Shown: one piece after another, positions 34,469 to 42,944 of the stretch
Layout: every line of letters begins with the position of its first letter
How positions within the stretch are numbered: position 1 is the stretch's first letter
Assembly: GCA_049517675.1 (NCBI GenBank)
Contig: JBEKRV010000012.1
Span: forward strand, 11,751-75,750
DNA length: 64,000 nucleotides
Direction of reading: 5' to 3'
Source of the DNA: Bog-756 sp049517675
GTDB lineage: Bacteria > Actinomycetota > Acidimicrobiia > Acidimicrobiales > RAAP-2
The notes under the pieces: generated by a model
The model's database searches: none
What the model was told of the DNA's origin: nothing
What the model saw: only the letters and a program-made list of their open reading frames with translations
Made by a program: the position numbers and the translations under genes

Positions 34469-36754
34469 TCACTGGACGGCCAGGGCGTGTTCGGCCTCGG
34501 CCTCGGGGTCGGCCCACGGTGGCCCGTCGACCTCGACGACCACGTCGTCCAGCCCGCCGGTGAAGCGGAAGGGGGCGGCGTACCGCCGGGTCACCGGCAG
34601 GCCGTCGCTGTAGCCGCAGGTGAGCCCGGCACCGGTGAGCGAGAACCGGGTGAGGGTGAAGCGGGGGATCTCCACCCGGGCGGTCTCCGACCCGTCGACG
34701 AGGAGATGGCCGATGCCACGGTGCTCGCCGGTGCGCTCGAAGTGGAAGGCGACGTCGTGCCGTCCCGGCCCCAGGGGCTCGGGGCTCTCCGCCAGGTGCT
34801 CCTCGAGGGCGACGAAGTTGTGCACGTAGGCCAGCCTCCCGCCGGTCACGAACAGGCTCCACCCGCCGAGCCCCGACCCCTGGGCCAGGATCACGCCCTC
34901 GACCGGCCGGCCACCGGCACCGGGGGCCGGGATGTCGACGGTCGCACGTATCCGGTGCTCGCGGTTGCGGACGTTGACCGCCACCGTCTCGGGGACCATG
35001 GCCGCGTCGCGCCGGTAGACGTAGCGCCGACGGGGAGGGACGAGGACGGGGCGGCCGAAGACCAGCTCGGAGAAGGGTCGGTTGTCCAGGGGGAGCACCC
35101 CGTAGCGCCGGGCCTCCTCCCACCACCGGTCGACCAGCCGGCGGAGGCGGTCGGGCTCCGCACCGGCCAGGTCGTGGCACTCGGAGGGGTCGACGGCCAC
35201 GTGGTAGAGCTCCCACGGGTCGTCCTCGAACCCGACCGACGTGTCCTGCACCGGGTGGTAGGTGACCGCCTTCCACCCGTCCTCGTACAGGGCCCGGCAG
35301 CCGAACATCTCGTAGTACTGGACGCGGTGGTGGTCGGGCGCGCCGGGGTCGCTCAAACTGTCGGCGAACGACACGCCGTGGAGCGGCGACTGCACCACGC
35401 CGGACAGGGACTCGGGCGTGTCGACCCCGAGGACGTCGAGCAGGGTGGGGAGCAGATCGATGGCGTGGACGTACTGCCGGCGGAAGGTCCCGGGCCCAGC
35501 GGTGCCGGCCGGCCAGTGGACGATCATCGGGTCGGCGACACCTCCCTCGTGCACCTCCCGCTTCCACCGGCGGAACGGGGTGTTGCCGGCCACCGTCCAA
35601 CCCCACGGGTAGTTGTTGTGGCAGAGCGGCCCGCCGATCTCGTCGAGCCGGGCCACACCCTCGGCGACCGATCGGGGGGCCATGTTCCAGGGACGGAGGT
35701 CGTTGACCGAGCCGGTGGGCCCACCTTCGGAGCTCGCCCCGTTGTCGGACAGGACCACCAGGACCGTGTTGTCCAGATCGCCGGTCCGTCGGAGGAATTC
35801 GACCAGGCGCCCGAGTTCGTGGTCGGCGTGGGAGAGGAATCCGGCGAAGGCCTCCATGTAGCGGGCGTAGAGGCGCTGCTCGTCGGGGGAGAGCGTGTCC
35901 CAGGCCGGCACCCACTCGGGCCGCGGCGACAGCTCGCAGCCGTCGGGGATGACACCCCGGGCAGTCTGGCGCTCGTGGGTGGCCAGTCGCCATGCGTCCC
36001 ACCCGGCGTCGAACCTGCCCTTGTACCGATCGATCCACGGCGCGGGAGCCTGGTGGGGCGAGTGGCAGGCCCCCGGGCACAGGTAGAGGAAGAAGGGCTT
36101 GTCGACGTCGACGGCGCGCAGGTCGCCGACGAACTCGATGGCGTGGTCGACGAGGTCCCCGGTGAGGTGGTAGCCCTCCTCCGGCGTGCTCGGTGGCCGC
36201 ACCTGGTGGTTGTCGGACACCAGTGCCGGCACGAACTGGTGGGTCTCCCCCTGCATGAATCCGTAGAAGCGCTCGAAGCCGCGCCCGAGCGGCCAGTTGC
36301 GGCGCGGGGCGGCCAGATGGCCCTCGTCCTCGGGGGCGAGATGCCACTTGCCCACGGCGAAGGTCGCCCATCCCCGCTCCTCGAGCATCTCCGACAGGAA
36401 TCCGTTGGTCCGGGGGATGGTGGCGTCGTACCCCGGGAACCCGGTGGCCAGCTCGACGATCCGCCCCATGCCGTTGCTGTGGTGGTTCCTCCCGGTCAGC
36501 AGGCAGGCCCGGGTCGGCGAGCACAGTGCCGTGGTGTGGAAGTTGGTGTACTGGAGGCCCGAGGCGGCCAGCCCGTCCAGGACCGGGGTTTCGATGTCGG
36601 ATCCGAAGCATCCCAGCTGGGCGAAGCCGACGTCGTCGAGCACCACCAGGACGACGTTGGGGGAGCCCGGGGCGGGCCGACGCGGCGGCGGCCACCACGG
36701 GGTCGACCCGTGGAAGTCGTCGGCGATGACGCCCTGGAACTCGCCCGGTTCCAC
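34469..36754 (-). CDS. Arylsulfatase (formylglycine-dependent, Cys type)
   Basis: A 761-residue type I sulfatase. Asp40-Asp41 in VVLDDVGFAQLG are calcium ligands. Cys78 in CSPTRACLLTGR is the CxPxR formylglycine site. VGKWHL and VLSDNGASSEGG supply the remaining active-site residues. About 230 residues follow the conserved catalytic part, forming a beta-rich C-terminal domain. No signal peptide is seen, so desulfation is probably cytoplasmic. A formylglycine-generating enzyme is needed and none is in this window. GTG 36754 is four bases after the stop of a 15-codon ORF that starts at a likely promoter. Confidence 0.9.
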   Translation of the reverse strand: MEPGEFQGVIADDFHGSTPWWPPPRRPAPGSPNVVLVVLDDVGFAQLGCFGSDIETPVLDGLAASGLQYTNFHTTALCSPTRACLLTGRNHHSNGMGRIVELATGFPGYDATIPRTNGFLSEMLEERGWATFAVGKWHLAPEDEGHLAAPRRNWPLGRGFERFYGFMQGETHQFVPALVSDNHQVRPPSTPEEGYHLTGDLVDHAIEFVGDLRAVDVDKPFFLYLCPGACHSPHQAPAPWIDRYKGRFDAGWDAWRLATHERQTARGVIPDGCELSPRPEWVPAWDTLSPDEQRLYARYMEAFAGFLSHADHELGRLVEFLRRTGDLDNTVLVVLSDNGASSEGGPTGSVNDLRPWNMAPRSVAEGVARLDEIGGPLCHNNYPWGWTVAGNTPFRRWKREVHEGGVADPMIVHWPAGTAGPGTFRRQYVHAIDLLPTLLDVLGVDTPESLSGVVQSPLHGVSFADSLSDPGAPDHHRVQYYEMFGCRALYEDGWKAVTYHPVQDTSVGFEDDPWELYHVAVDPSECHDLAGAEPDRLRRLVDRWWEEARRYGVLPLDNRPFSELVFGRPVLVPPRRRYVYRRDAAMVPETVAVNVRNREHRIRATVDIPAPGAGGRPVEGVILAQGSGLGGWSLFVTGGRLAYVHNFVALEEHLAESPEPLGPGRHDVAFHFERTGEHRGIGHLLVDGSETARVEIPRFTLTRFSLTGAGLTCGYSDGLPVTRRYAAPFRFTGGLDDVVVEVDGPPWADPEAEAEHALAVQ

Positions 36755-36758
36755 GGGC

Positions 36759-36806
36759 CTACCGGCGCCGGGGGATCGACGGGCCGGACGGGGCGTTGCG
36801 GGTCAT
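36759..36806 (-). CDS. Possible 15-residue leader peptide before the sulfatase
   Basis: ATG 36806 on the minus strand opens MTRNAPSGPSIPRRR and stops four bases before the sulfatase GTG. A TAGATT box (plus-strand 36815-36820) ends eight bases before this ATG, so the mRNA probably begins near it. The sulfatase GTG has no good ribosome binding site. Confidence 0.3.
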   Translation of the reverse strand: MTRNAPSGPSIPRRR

Positions 36807-36958
36807 GGCAGAGCAATCTAGGCCAGAGCAGACCTCGCGTCCTCGACCGGCCCGGCCGCCCGGGCCGTCGACATCGCGCGGCGCTAGCATGACCGGACCC
36901 GATGGCCGGCCGACCGGCCGGGGACGGCTCGTGCCGCCATCAACTGGAGGTCCCACCG

Positions 36959-37150
36959 ATGACCCGTTCCGTCGAGAACGCCCCGATCGCGGTCCGGACC
37001 GCGGTCGGGGGGATGCAGATCCGCCCGCCGATCGAGCGCGGCGCGTCCATCATCCGGGGGGCGACCGGGCCGGGGAAGGCGCACCGCCGGCCCGGCTGGG
37101 TCGACCGCACGATCGCCCTGGTGCACGAGCACGTGGGCCAGGGCGCGTGA
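36959..37150 (+). CDS. Small protein of unknown function (63 residues)
   Basis: A 63-residue basic protein (MTRSVENAPIAVRTAVGGMQIR...) ending in LVHEHVGQGA. I recognise no domain. Evidence that it is real is the GGAGG ribosome binding site eight bases before ATG 36959, a TAGCAT box at 36885-36890, and a GTGA overlap of its stop with the RidA-like gene. It could be a small partner or subunit of the RidA/RraA cluster. Confidence 0.55.
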   Translation: MTRSVENAPIAVRTAVGGMQIRPPIERGASIIRGATGPGKAHRRPGWVDRTIALVHEHVGQGA

Positions 37151-37653
37151 CCCCGGCAGCTCCCGACCCCGGGGTGACGTCGGACCACGAGGGCCGGGTC
37201 CGGGCCCGTCTGGACGACCTCGGACTCCGGCTGCACGGCCCCCACCCCCCGCACGACCCGCTCGACGCGGTGGTCGTGCACGACGGCGTCGCCCGGACCT
37301 CGGGCCAACTGCCCCGGGTCGACGGTGAACTGACCTGCTGCGGCACCCTGGGCGACACCGTCGGCGTCGAGGAGGGCACCGAGGCCGCGGCGGTCTGCGC
37401 CCTCAACGCGCTGTCGGTCCTGGAGGTGGCACTCGGCTCGCTCGACCGGATCGAGCGGGTCCTGACGGTGACCGGCTACGTCGCCTCCACGCCCGACTTC
37501 CATCGCCAGCCCGAGGTGATCGACGGGGCCAGCGCCGTGCTGCACCAGGTCTTCGGCGAGGCGGGCCGGCACACCCGTTCGGCGATCGGGGTGGCGTCGC
37601 TTCCACGGGGGGGCGCGGTCGAGATCGAGGTGACGGTGGCACTCCGCCGGTGA
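37147..37653 (+). CDS. RidA / YjgF-family protein
   Basis: A 168-residue RidA-family protein, somewhat longer than the ~130-residue archetype and closer to the YjgF-like group with an N-terminal extension. It has RARLDDLGLRLHGPHPPHDPLDAVVVHDGVARTSGQLPRVDG, TEAAAVCALNALSVLEVALGSLDRIERVL and a C-terminal RSAIGVASLPRGGAVEIEVTV. The Arg that binds carboxylates in true RidA sits about where this protein has RSAIG. Roles range from enamine/imine deamination to 2-aminomuconate deaminase. GTG 37147 overlaps the upstream stop by GTGA. Confidence 0.8.
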   Translation: MTPAAPDPGVTSDHEGRVRARLDDLGLRLHGPHPPHDPLDAVVVHDGVARTSGQLPRVDGELTCCGTLGDTVGVEEGTEAAAVCALNALSVLEVALGSLDRIERVLTVTGYVASTPDFHRQPEVIDGASAVLHQVFGEAGRHTRSAIGVASLPRGGAVEIEVTVALRR

Positions 37654-37696
37654 GTCACCTACCGTCTCCCGTCGGGTCGAACAGAGGAGCGAACGC

Positions 37697-38335
37697 GTGA
37701 GCGCTGTGGACGCGGCAGAGGTTCTGGCCGGACTGGGTGCGGCCACCCTGGGCGAGTCGGGAGGGCTGTCCATGCCCCCGAGGATCCGTCCGGTGTGGCC
37801 CGGGGCCACCGTTGCGGCCCCGGCCTTCCCCGTCCGCTGCACGCCCGGTGACAACCTGGCGATCCACGTGGCCGTGTCGCGGGCCCCGTCCGGATCGGTC
37901 CTGGTGGTCGATGTCGGCGACGTCTCCGACCGGGGCTACTGGGGCGAGGTCCTGACCACCGGGGCACTGGCGCGGGGCCTGGGCGGTCTGGTGATCGACG
38001 GGGGCGTGCGCGACGTGTCCGCCCTCGAGCGGTTGGACTTCCCCGTGTTCTCGAGGACCGTCGCCCTGCGGGGGGCGACCAAGGTGGCCCGCGGGTCGAT
38101 CGGCTCGGTCACCGTGGTGGCCGGGGTGCCGGTGGGCCCGGGCGACTGGGTGGTGGGCGATGTCGACGGCGTGGTCGTGGTGCCCGGGGACCGGTTGGAC
38201 GACGTGGTCGCCGCCGGGCGGGCCCGGGCCGCTGCCGAGGACGGCTACTTCGCCGCGCTGCGAGGCGGGGCGACGACCGTCGAGCTCCTCGGCCTCGACG
38301 CCTCGCTCATCGAGGACGGGAGCGCACCGGCCTGA
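37697..38335 (+). CDS. RraA-like / HMG-aldolase-family protein
   Basis: A 212-residue protein of the RraA fold, which includes 4-hydroxy-4-methyl-2-oxoglutarate (HMG/CHA) aldolases. It has GDNLAIHVAV, VVDVGDVSDRGYWGEVLTTGALARGLGGLVIDGGVRDV with the substrate/metal Arg-Asp pair, and GDVDGVVVVPGD. The usual function is retro-aldol cleavage of a 4-hydroxy-2-oxo acid at the end of aromatic ring degradation, or oxaloacetate decarboxylation. GTG 37697 follows GAGGAG at eight-base spacing. It is 43 bases after the RidA-like gene. Confidence 0.82.
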   Translation: MSAVDAAEVLAGLGAATLGESGGLSMPPRIRPVWPGATVAAPAFPVRCTPGDNLAIHVAVSRAPSGSVLVVDVGDVSDRGYWGEVLTTGALARGLGGLVIDGGVRDVSALERLDFPVFSRTVALRGATKVARGSIGSVTVVAGVPVGPGDWVVGDVDGVVVVPGDRLDDVVAAGRARAAAEDGYFAALRGGATTVELLGLDASLIEDGSAPA

Positions 38336-38356
38336 ACCGGGGGCCGTCCGGCAGCG

Positions 38357-38740
38357 TCAGTTGTTGGTGTAGTCGATCTTCCCGGCACCCTTGACGCCGA
38401 TGGCGAAGCAGAAGCAGTGGATGGGCGCGTGGTCCGTCACCGGTCGTAGGCTGTGCACGACGTCCGGTGGGATGTAGACCAGGTCCCCCTGGGAGATCGT
38501 CCGCTCCTCGTCGCCGATGGTCATGACCCCCCGGCCGCGGAGCACGTAGTAGAACTCGTGGGTCGGGTGGGAGTGCGGGTTGACGTACCCGCCCCCGGCC
38601 ACCTCGAACTCATTGACCAGTTCGAGGAAGCCACCGTCGGTCAACTCCCGCATCTCCTGGGACTCCACCATCCACCACACCGGGACCGTGCCGGCGTGCT
38701 CGACGATGGGTGCGACGTCTTCGATGTTCCGTACGTCCAT
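38357..38740 (-). CDS. Cupin-domain protein
   Basis: A 127-residue cupin. Motif 1 is VNPHSHPTHEFYYVLRGRGVMTIG and motif 2 is GDLVYIPPDVVHSLRPV. All four metal ligands are present (two His and a Glu in motif 1, a His in motif 2). It might be a small dioxygenase or isomerase. ATG 38740 lies in a purine-rich region (AAAGGAG about 12 bases upstream). It is convergent with the RraA-like gene and divergent from the ureidoglycolate-lyase-like gene. Confidence 0.82.
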   Translation of the reverse strand: MDVRNIEDVAPIVEHAGTVPVWWMVESQEMRELTDGGFLELVNEFEVAGGGYVNPHSHPTHEFYYVLRGRGVMTIGDEERTISQGDLVYIPPDVVHSLRPVTDHAPIHCFCFAIGVKGAGKIDYTNN

Positions 38741-38851
38741 CTCCGTGTGCTCTCCTTTGCCGACCGGTATCGGTCCGGTGCCCGTGCCTCGCGGCTGCTG
38801 CCGGGTCGATGGTAGCTTCGCCACGGGCCCGAACCTCGGAGGTGCGTGGGC

Positions 38852-39355
38852 ATGGGTGCTGCCGTCCGTCAGATCACACCGGTCGCGCTCGACGCCCGCA
38901 CCTGGTCGCCGTTCGGCTGGATACCGGTGGCCGACACGGATCCCGCCGACGGGCGGCACCGGTTGGACTTCGCCTGGGGCGACGTCCACGCCAACCGGAT
39001 CGCCCACCGACGCGACGAGGTTCCCGGGACGGTCGGCGGACTCCGATGCCAGATGCTGTTCCGCCACATCTCCCACACCCAGGTCCTGATGCCGCTGGAC
39101 GCCACGGCCGTGGTCGCGGTGGCCGCGCCCGGTGTGCGGATGGACCGGCCGGCCGACGCCGACCGGGTGACGGCGTTCGTGCTCGAGCCGTTGCAGGCGG
39201 TGGTGCTCCACCGGGGGACGTGGCACTGGGGGCCGTTCCCCACCGTCGCGGAGTCGGTCGAGCTCTTCAACGTCCAGGGCCTCCGGTACCGGGAGGACAA
39301 CGAGTGCGCGGACCTGTCGGCCCTCCAGATCGCGGTCGACGTCCTCTTCGGCTGA
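38852..39355 (+). CDS. Ureidoglycolate-lyase-like protein (AllA fold)
   Basis: A 167-residue protein resembling ureidoglycolate lyase. It has WSPFGWIPV near the start, RHISHTQVLMPLDATAVVAVAAPG, AFVLEPLQAVVLHRGTWHWGPFPT and the tail REDNECADL. The GTWH-type motif holds the metal-binding residues in the AllA fold. In purine degradation AllA releases urea from ureidoglycolate, but this divergent protein may act on another substrate. ATG 38852 follows GGAGG at nine bases, which favours it over GTG 38846. A Liv/urea-type importer lies immediately downstream. Confidence 0.65.
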   Translation: MGAAVRQITPVALDARTWSPFGWIPVADTDPADGRHRLDFAWGDVHANRIAHRRDEVPGTVGGLRCQMLFRHISHTQVLMPLDATAVVAVAAPGVRMDRPADADRVTAFVLEPLQAVVLHRGTWHWGPFPTVAESVELFNVQGLRYREDNECADLSALQIAVDVLFG

Positions 39356-39522
39356 CTGCCTCTTCGGGATCGTCGGACCGCCCCGGCGGCGGAACGTCAC
39401 GCGGACGACCCGAAGATGTAGCTAGAGTCCCCGTCGTACGTAGTTTCCATCGATCTGCCGCTGGTTAGGGAGTCGGGTCGCGAGGTCCGGCGCGGTGGGT
39501 CAGAACACAAGGAAGTGTGTTG

Positions 39523-40854
39523 ATGGGGATACACAGGGGGAGTTGGGTGGCACCGGTCGCTCTGGCGATGGGGGTAGGGCTACTTGCCGCCGGGTGCTCG
39601 TCGGGGACGGGTGCGTCGTCGACCACGACATCGGACGCCACGGCGACGACGGCGGCCGGTGGGGGCTCGGGTGCCCCGGGGGTCACCAGCACGTCGGTCA
39701 CCATCGGGGCCATCTCGTCCAGGACGGGCGTGCTGGCCGGCTACTTCGGTCAGTTCGCACCGGGGATGATCGCCTACTTCGATTCCGTCAACGCCCAGGG
39801 CGGTGTCGACGGTCGCAAGGTCGACCTGACGTACAACCTCGACGACGGCGGGTCGCCCAGTCAGTTCACCCAGCTGTCCCACACCCTCATCGACCAGGAC
39901 CACGTCTTCGCCATAGCCGCGGCGTCCCCGTGGTTCTCACCGAACTACTTCGCCGAGACCGGCATCCCGACCTACGGGTACAACGTGACGGGCAACTGGT
40001 CGCCCTACCCGAACCTGTTCGCATCGGGCGGCTCGGTCCAGGACTACAACTCCAACACGCCCACGCTCGCCTACTTCGCCAAGACCACCCACTCCACGTC
40101 CCTGGCCTTCATCAGCTACGGCCCGGCCATCGCGTCCTCCTACGGCGCCTGCAACGCCGGGGCCTCCGACCTGCAGGCCGCCGGCTACAAGGTGAGCTTC
40201 GTCGACGTGGGGGCCCAGCTCGGAGGGAGTTTCAGCTCGGACGTGCAGCGGCTCCAGAAGTCGGGCTCGGACGCCATCATCAGCTGTATGCAGGCCTCCG
40301 ACAACATCACGCTGTCGCGTGACATCCAGCAGTACGGGCTCACGATCAAGCAGCTCTGGCTCAACGGCTACGACCAGACCCTGCTCAACCAGTACTCCAG
40401 CGTCATGCAGGGGGTCTACCTGAGCAACGCCGGCAACGTCCCCTTCGCCGCAGCGACCTCCCCAGCGACCTACCCGGGCATGAAGGCCTACGTCACCGCC
40501 ATGAACAGGTACGAGCCGGCCTACACCACGAGCAACACGGCCCTGGCCGGCTGGCAGTCGGCCGCGCTGATCGTGGCCGGCATCAGGGCCGCCGGGGCGA
40601 ACCTCACCCAGGCGGCCGTGATCAAGGCGACCAACCAGATCGCCGACTTCACGGCTGCGGGGACCCAGGCACCGACGAACTGGGTGGTGGGCCATACGTC
40701 GGTGACGTGGCCGGCATGTACGGCCTGGGTCCAGGTGAAGGGGACGTCGTTCGTGTCCGTGTTCGCACCCGGCAAGCAGGTCTTCATCTGCGTCGCCAAC
40801 AATGCCAAGAAGCCGGTGCCCGTGACTCCTCCCACCGGAACACCGGGGGCATGA
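39523..40854 (+). CDS. ABC transporter substrate-binding lipoprotein (Liv type)
   Basis: A 443-residue periplasmic-binding-fold protein of the branched-chain amino acid/urea class. The N-terminus is a lipoprotein signal with lipobox LAAGC (Cys near residue 27), followed by a Ser/Thr linker. The mature part opens with VTIGAISSRTGVLAGYFGQFAPGMIAYFDSVNAQGGVDGRKV, the family hallmark. The ligand could be an amino acid, an aromatic acid or another carboxylate. ATG 39523 follows AAGGAAG. It heads a five-gene transporter-thiolase operon. Confidence 0.88.
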   Translation: MGIHRGSWVAPVALAMGVGLLAAGCSSGTGASSTTTSDATATTAAGGGSGAPGVTSTSVTIGAISSRTGVLAGYFGQFAPGMIAYFDSVNAQGGVDGRKVDLTYNLDDGGSPSQFTQLSHTLIDQDHVFAIAAASPWFSPNYFAETGIPTYGYNVTGNWSPYPNLFASGGSVQDYNSNTPTLAYFAKTTHSTSLAFISYGPAIASSYGACNAGASDLQAAGYKVSFVDVGAQLGGSFSSDVQRLQKSGSDAIISCMQASDNITLSRDIQQYGLTIKQLWLNGYDQTLLNQYSSVMQGVYLSNAGNVPFAAATSPATYPGMKAYVTAMNRYEPAYTTSNTALAGWQSAALIVAGIRAAGANLTQAAVIKATNQIADFTAAGTQAPTNWVVGHTSVTWPACTAWVQVKGTSFVSVFAPGKQVFICVANNAKKPVPVTPPTGTPGA

Positions 40855-40894
40855 GCCGGGTAGAAGTCGGGCTGGACTAGGGGCAGGCCGGAGG

Positions 40895-42943
40895 GTGGAG
40901 CACTTCCTGGGATTCGCCATCCCCGGCATCCCCTACGGATGCACCTATGCCCTGGTGGCGGTCGGGCTCGTGCTCACCTACCAGGCCACGGGCGTACTGA
41001 ACTTCGCCTACGGCGCCCAGGCCTACCTGTCGGCGTTCGTCTTCACCTATCTGGTCCAGAACGAGCACGTGCCGATCTGGCTGAGCTTCGTGCTGTCGGT
41101 GGTGGTCCTCGCACCGCTGGTCGGCCTGGTCTTCGACCGGCTGCTGTTCCGCAAGATCGCCCCGGCCAACGTGATCGCCAAGCTCGTGACCGGGATCAGC
41201 ATGCTGGTGGGCATCCCGGCCGTCCTGGCCGTCATCTTCACCAACAACAACCAGTACAACACGCCCAGCATCCTGTTCAACCCCGACGTCGTCTACTTCC
41301 GCATCGCCGGCACGCCGGTCAACGGGATCTCCCTCACCTGTGTGGTGGCCACCGTGGTGATCCTGGTGGCGCTGGTCGCGCTCATCCGTTGGACCAGCCT
41401 GGGCCTGCAGATGCGCGGCGCCGTCGAGAGCCGGCGCCTCATCGAGCTCGACGGGGTGAACGGCGGGAGGGTGGTGGCATCGGCCTGGGCCATCTCGGGG
41501 CTCATCGCCGGGCTGGCCGGTGTGCTGCTCGCCCCCATCTACGGGCAGCTGCAGTTCAGCGACTACGCCGACCTGATGGTGGCCGCCTTCGCCGCCGCGG
41601 CCTGGGCCGTGCTGCGGTCGCTCTCGGTGGCCGTGCTGGTGGGGATCCTGATGGGCATGACGGTCACCGTGCTTCAGGGCTACCTCCCCGAAGGCAGCAT
41701 CTGGTCGTCGGCGGCGCTGACGTCGCTCCCGTTCGTCGTCCTGGTGGGTGCCCTCGTGCTGGTGCCGGGGATGCGGTCGCTGGGACGGGCCACCGACCCG
41801 CTCGCCTCGGTCGATCCGCCGATCCCGCCCACCACCGCCACGTTGCGCGCCCCGCAGATCGACCGGGTCATCAGGGTCCTCTGGTACGTCCTGCTGGTCG
41901 CCTTCACGGTGTCCATGCTGACGTGGATGCCGAAGATCTGGGAGAACGTGTTCGACGCCGGCCTCGCCTTCTCGGTGGTCTTCCTCTCCATCACCCTCAT
42001 CACCGGCATGGGGGGCCAGCTCTCGCTCTGCCAGGCCACCCTGGCCGGCGTCGGGGCGTTCACCGCGGCCCAGCTGGCCAGCCACTTCGGCACGAACCTG
42101 CTCGTCGGCGGCCTGGTCGGGGCGGCCGCCGCCGCCCTGGTGGCCGTCGTGCTGGCGTTCGCCTCGGTGCGCCTCCGCGGCCTCGGGCTCGCGCTCATGA
42201 CCATCGCCGCCGCGCTCGTCTTCGACAACACGGTCTTCGCCGAGGTCTCGACCGTCAACGGCCAGCCGATCAACGTGACCGCCCACACGGTCGGATTCGG
42301 CCTCCTCAACCCCGACGGCCGGGCGTTCTTCGTGCTGGCCATGGTCGTCCTCGCCGTCTGCGTGGTCCTGGTCCTGCGGGTCCGGCGGGGGTCGATCGGC
42401 CGGTTCCTCGAGGCCATGCAGGGGAGCAGCACGGCGGCATCGGGGATCGGGGTGAACCTGACGTGGATGCACGTGCTGGTGTTCGGCCTGTCCGGCGCCG
42501 TGGCCGGCGTCGGGGGGACCCTGCTCGCCATCAACCAGCAGTCCGTGAACCCGCAGATATTCAGTTGGAGCTTCTCGCTGGTCTTCGTGGTGGTGGTGGT
42601 CACCACCGGCGTGAAGACACCGGAGGGAGCCATCCAGGCCGGCTTCGGCTACGTGGTCCTCCAGCAGCTCCTGACCTACGTGCCGGCGCGCCTCGGGGGG
42701 AACAGCCTGCTCATCATCTTCTTCGCCTTCGGGGCGTTGACCTACGTGGCCCATCCCGAAGGGATCCTGGAGTTCCAGAAGCGACGGTGGACCCTGCGCA
42801 TGGAGCGACTGTTGCTGCGCGGCGGCTCCGCGGCCACGACACCACCTGGTCCGAGCGGGGGATCGGTGGGACGCGGTGGCGACGGTGCACCCCGTCCGTG
42901 GACGCCGGCCGGGGTCGACCCCGACCCTGCGGTGGGTCGCTGA
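40895..42943 (+). CDS. Fused Liv-type ABC permease (LivH-LivM)
   Basis: A 682-residue membrane protein joining both permease subunits of a branched-chain-type importer. The N-terminal ~290 residues are LivH-like (GIPYGCTYALVAVGLVLTYQATGVLNFAYGAQA, then the EAA-like region LQMRGAVESRRLIELDGVN). A linker rich in Pro/Asp precedes the LivM-like half (LSITLITGMGGQLSLCQATLAGVGAFTAAQL; IGRFLEAMQGSSTAASGIGVN). A cytosolic Gly/Pro tail ends the protein. The start GTG 40895 is 40 bases after the binding protein and directly preceded by GGAGG. Confidence 0.87.
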   Translation: MEHFLGFAIPGIPYGCTYALVAVGLVLTYQATGVLNFAYGAQAYLSAFVFTYLVQNEHVPIWLSFVLSVVVLAPLVGLVFDRLLFRKIAPANVIAKLVTGISMLVGIPAVLAVIFTNNNQYNTPSILFNPDVVYFRIAGTPVNGISLTCVVATVVILVALVALIRWTSLGLQMRGAVESRRLIELDGVNGGRVVASAWAISGLIAGLAGVLLAPIYGQLQFSDYADLMVAAFAAAAWAVLRSLSVAVLVGILMGMTVTVLQGYLPEGSIWSSAALTSLPFVVLVGALVLVPGMRSLGRATDPLASVDPPIPPTTATLRAPQIDRVIRVLWYVLLVAFTVSMLTWMPKIWENVFDAGLAFSVVFLSITLITGMGGQLSLCQATLAGVGAFTAAQLASHFGTNLLVGGLVGAAAAALVAVVLAFASVRLRGLGLALMTIAAALVFDNTVFAEVSTVNGQPINVTAHTVGFGLLNPDGRAFFVLAMVVLAVCVVLVLRVRRGSIGRFLEAMQGSSTAASGIGVNLTWMHVLVFGLSGAVAGVGGTLLAINQQSVNPQIFSWSFSLVFVVVVVTTGVKTPEGAIQAGFGYVVLQQLLTYVPARLGGNSLLIIFFAFGALTYVAHPEGILEFQKRRWTLRMERLLLRGGSAATTPPGPSGGSVGRGGDGAPRPWTPAGVDPDPAVGR

Positions 42944-42944
42944 C

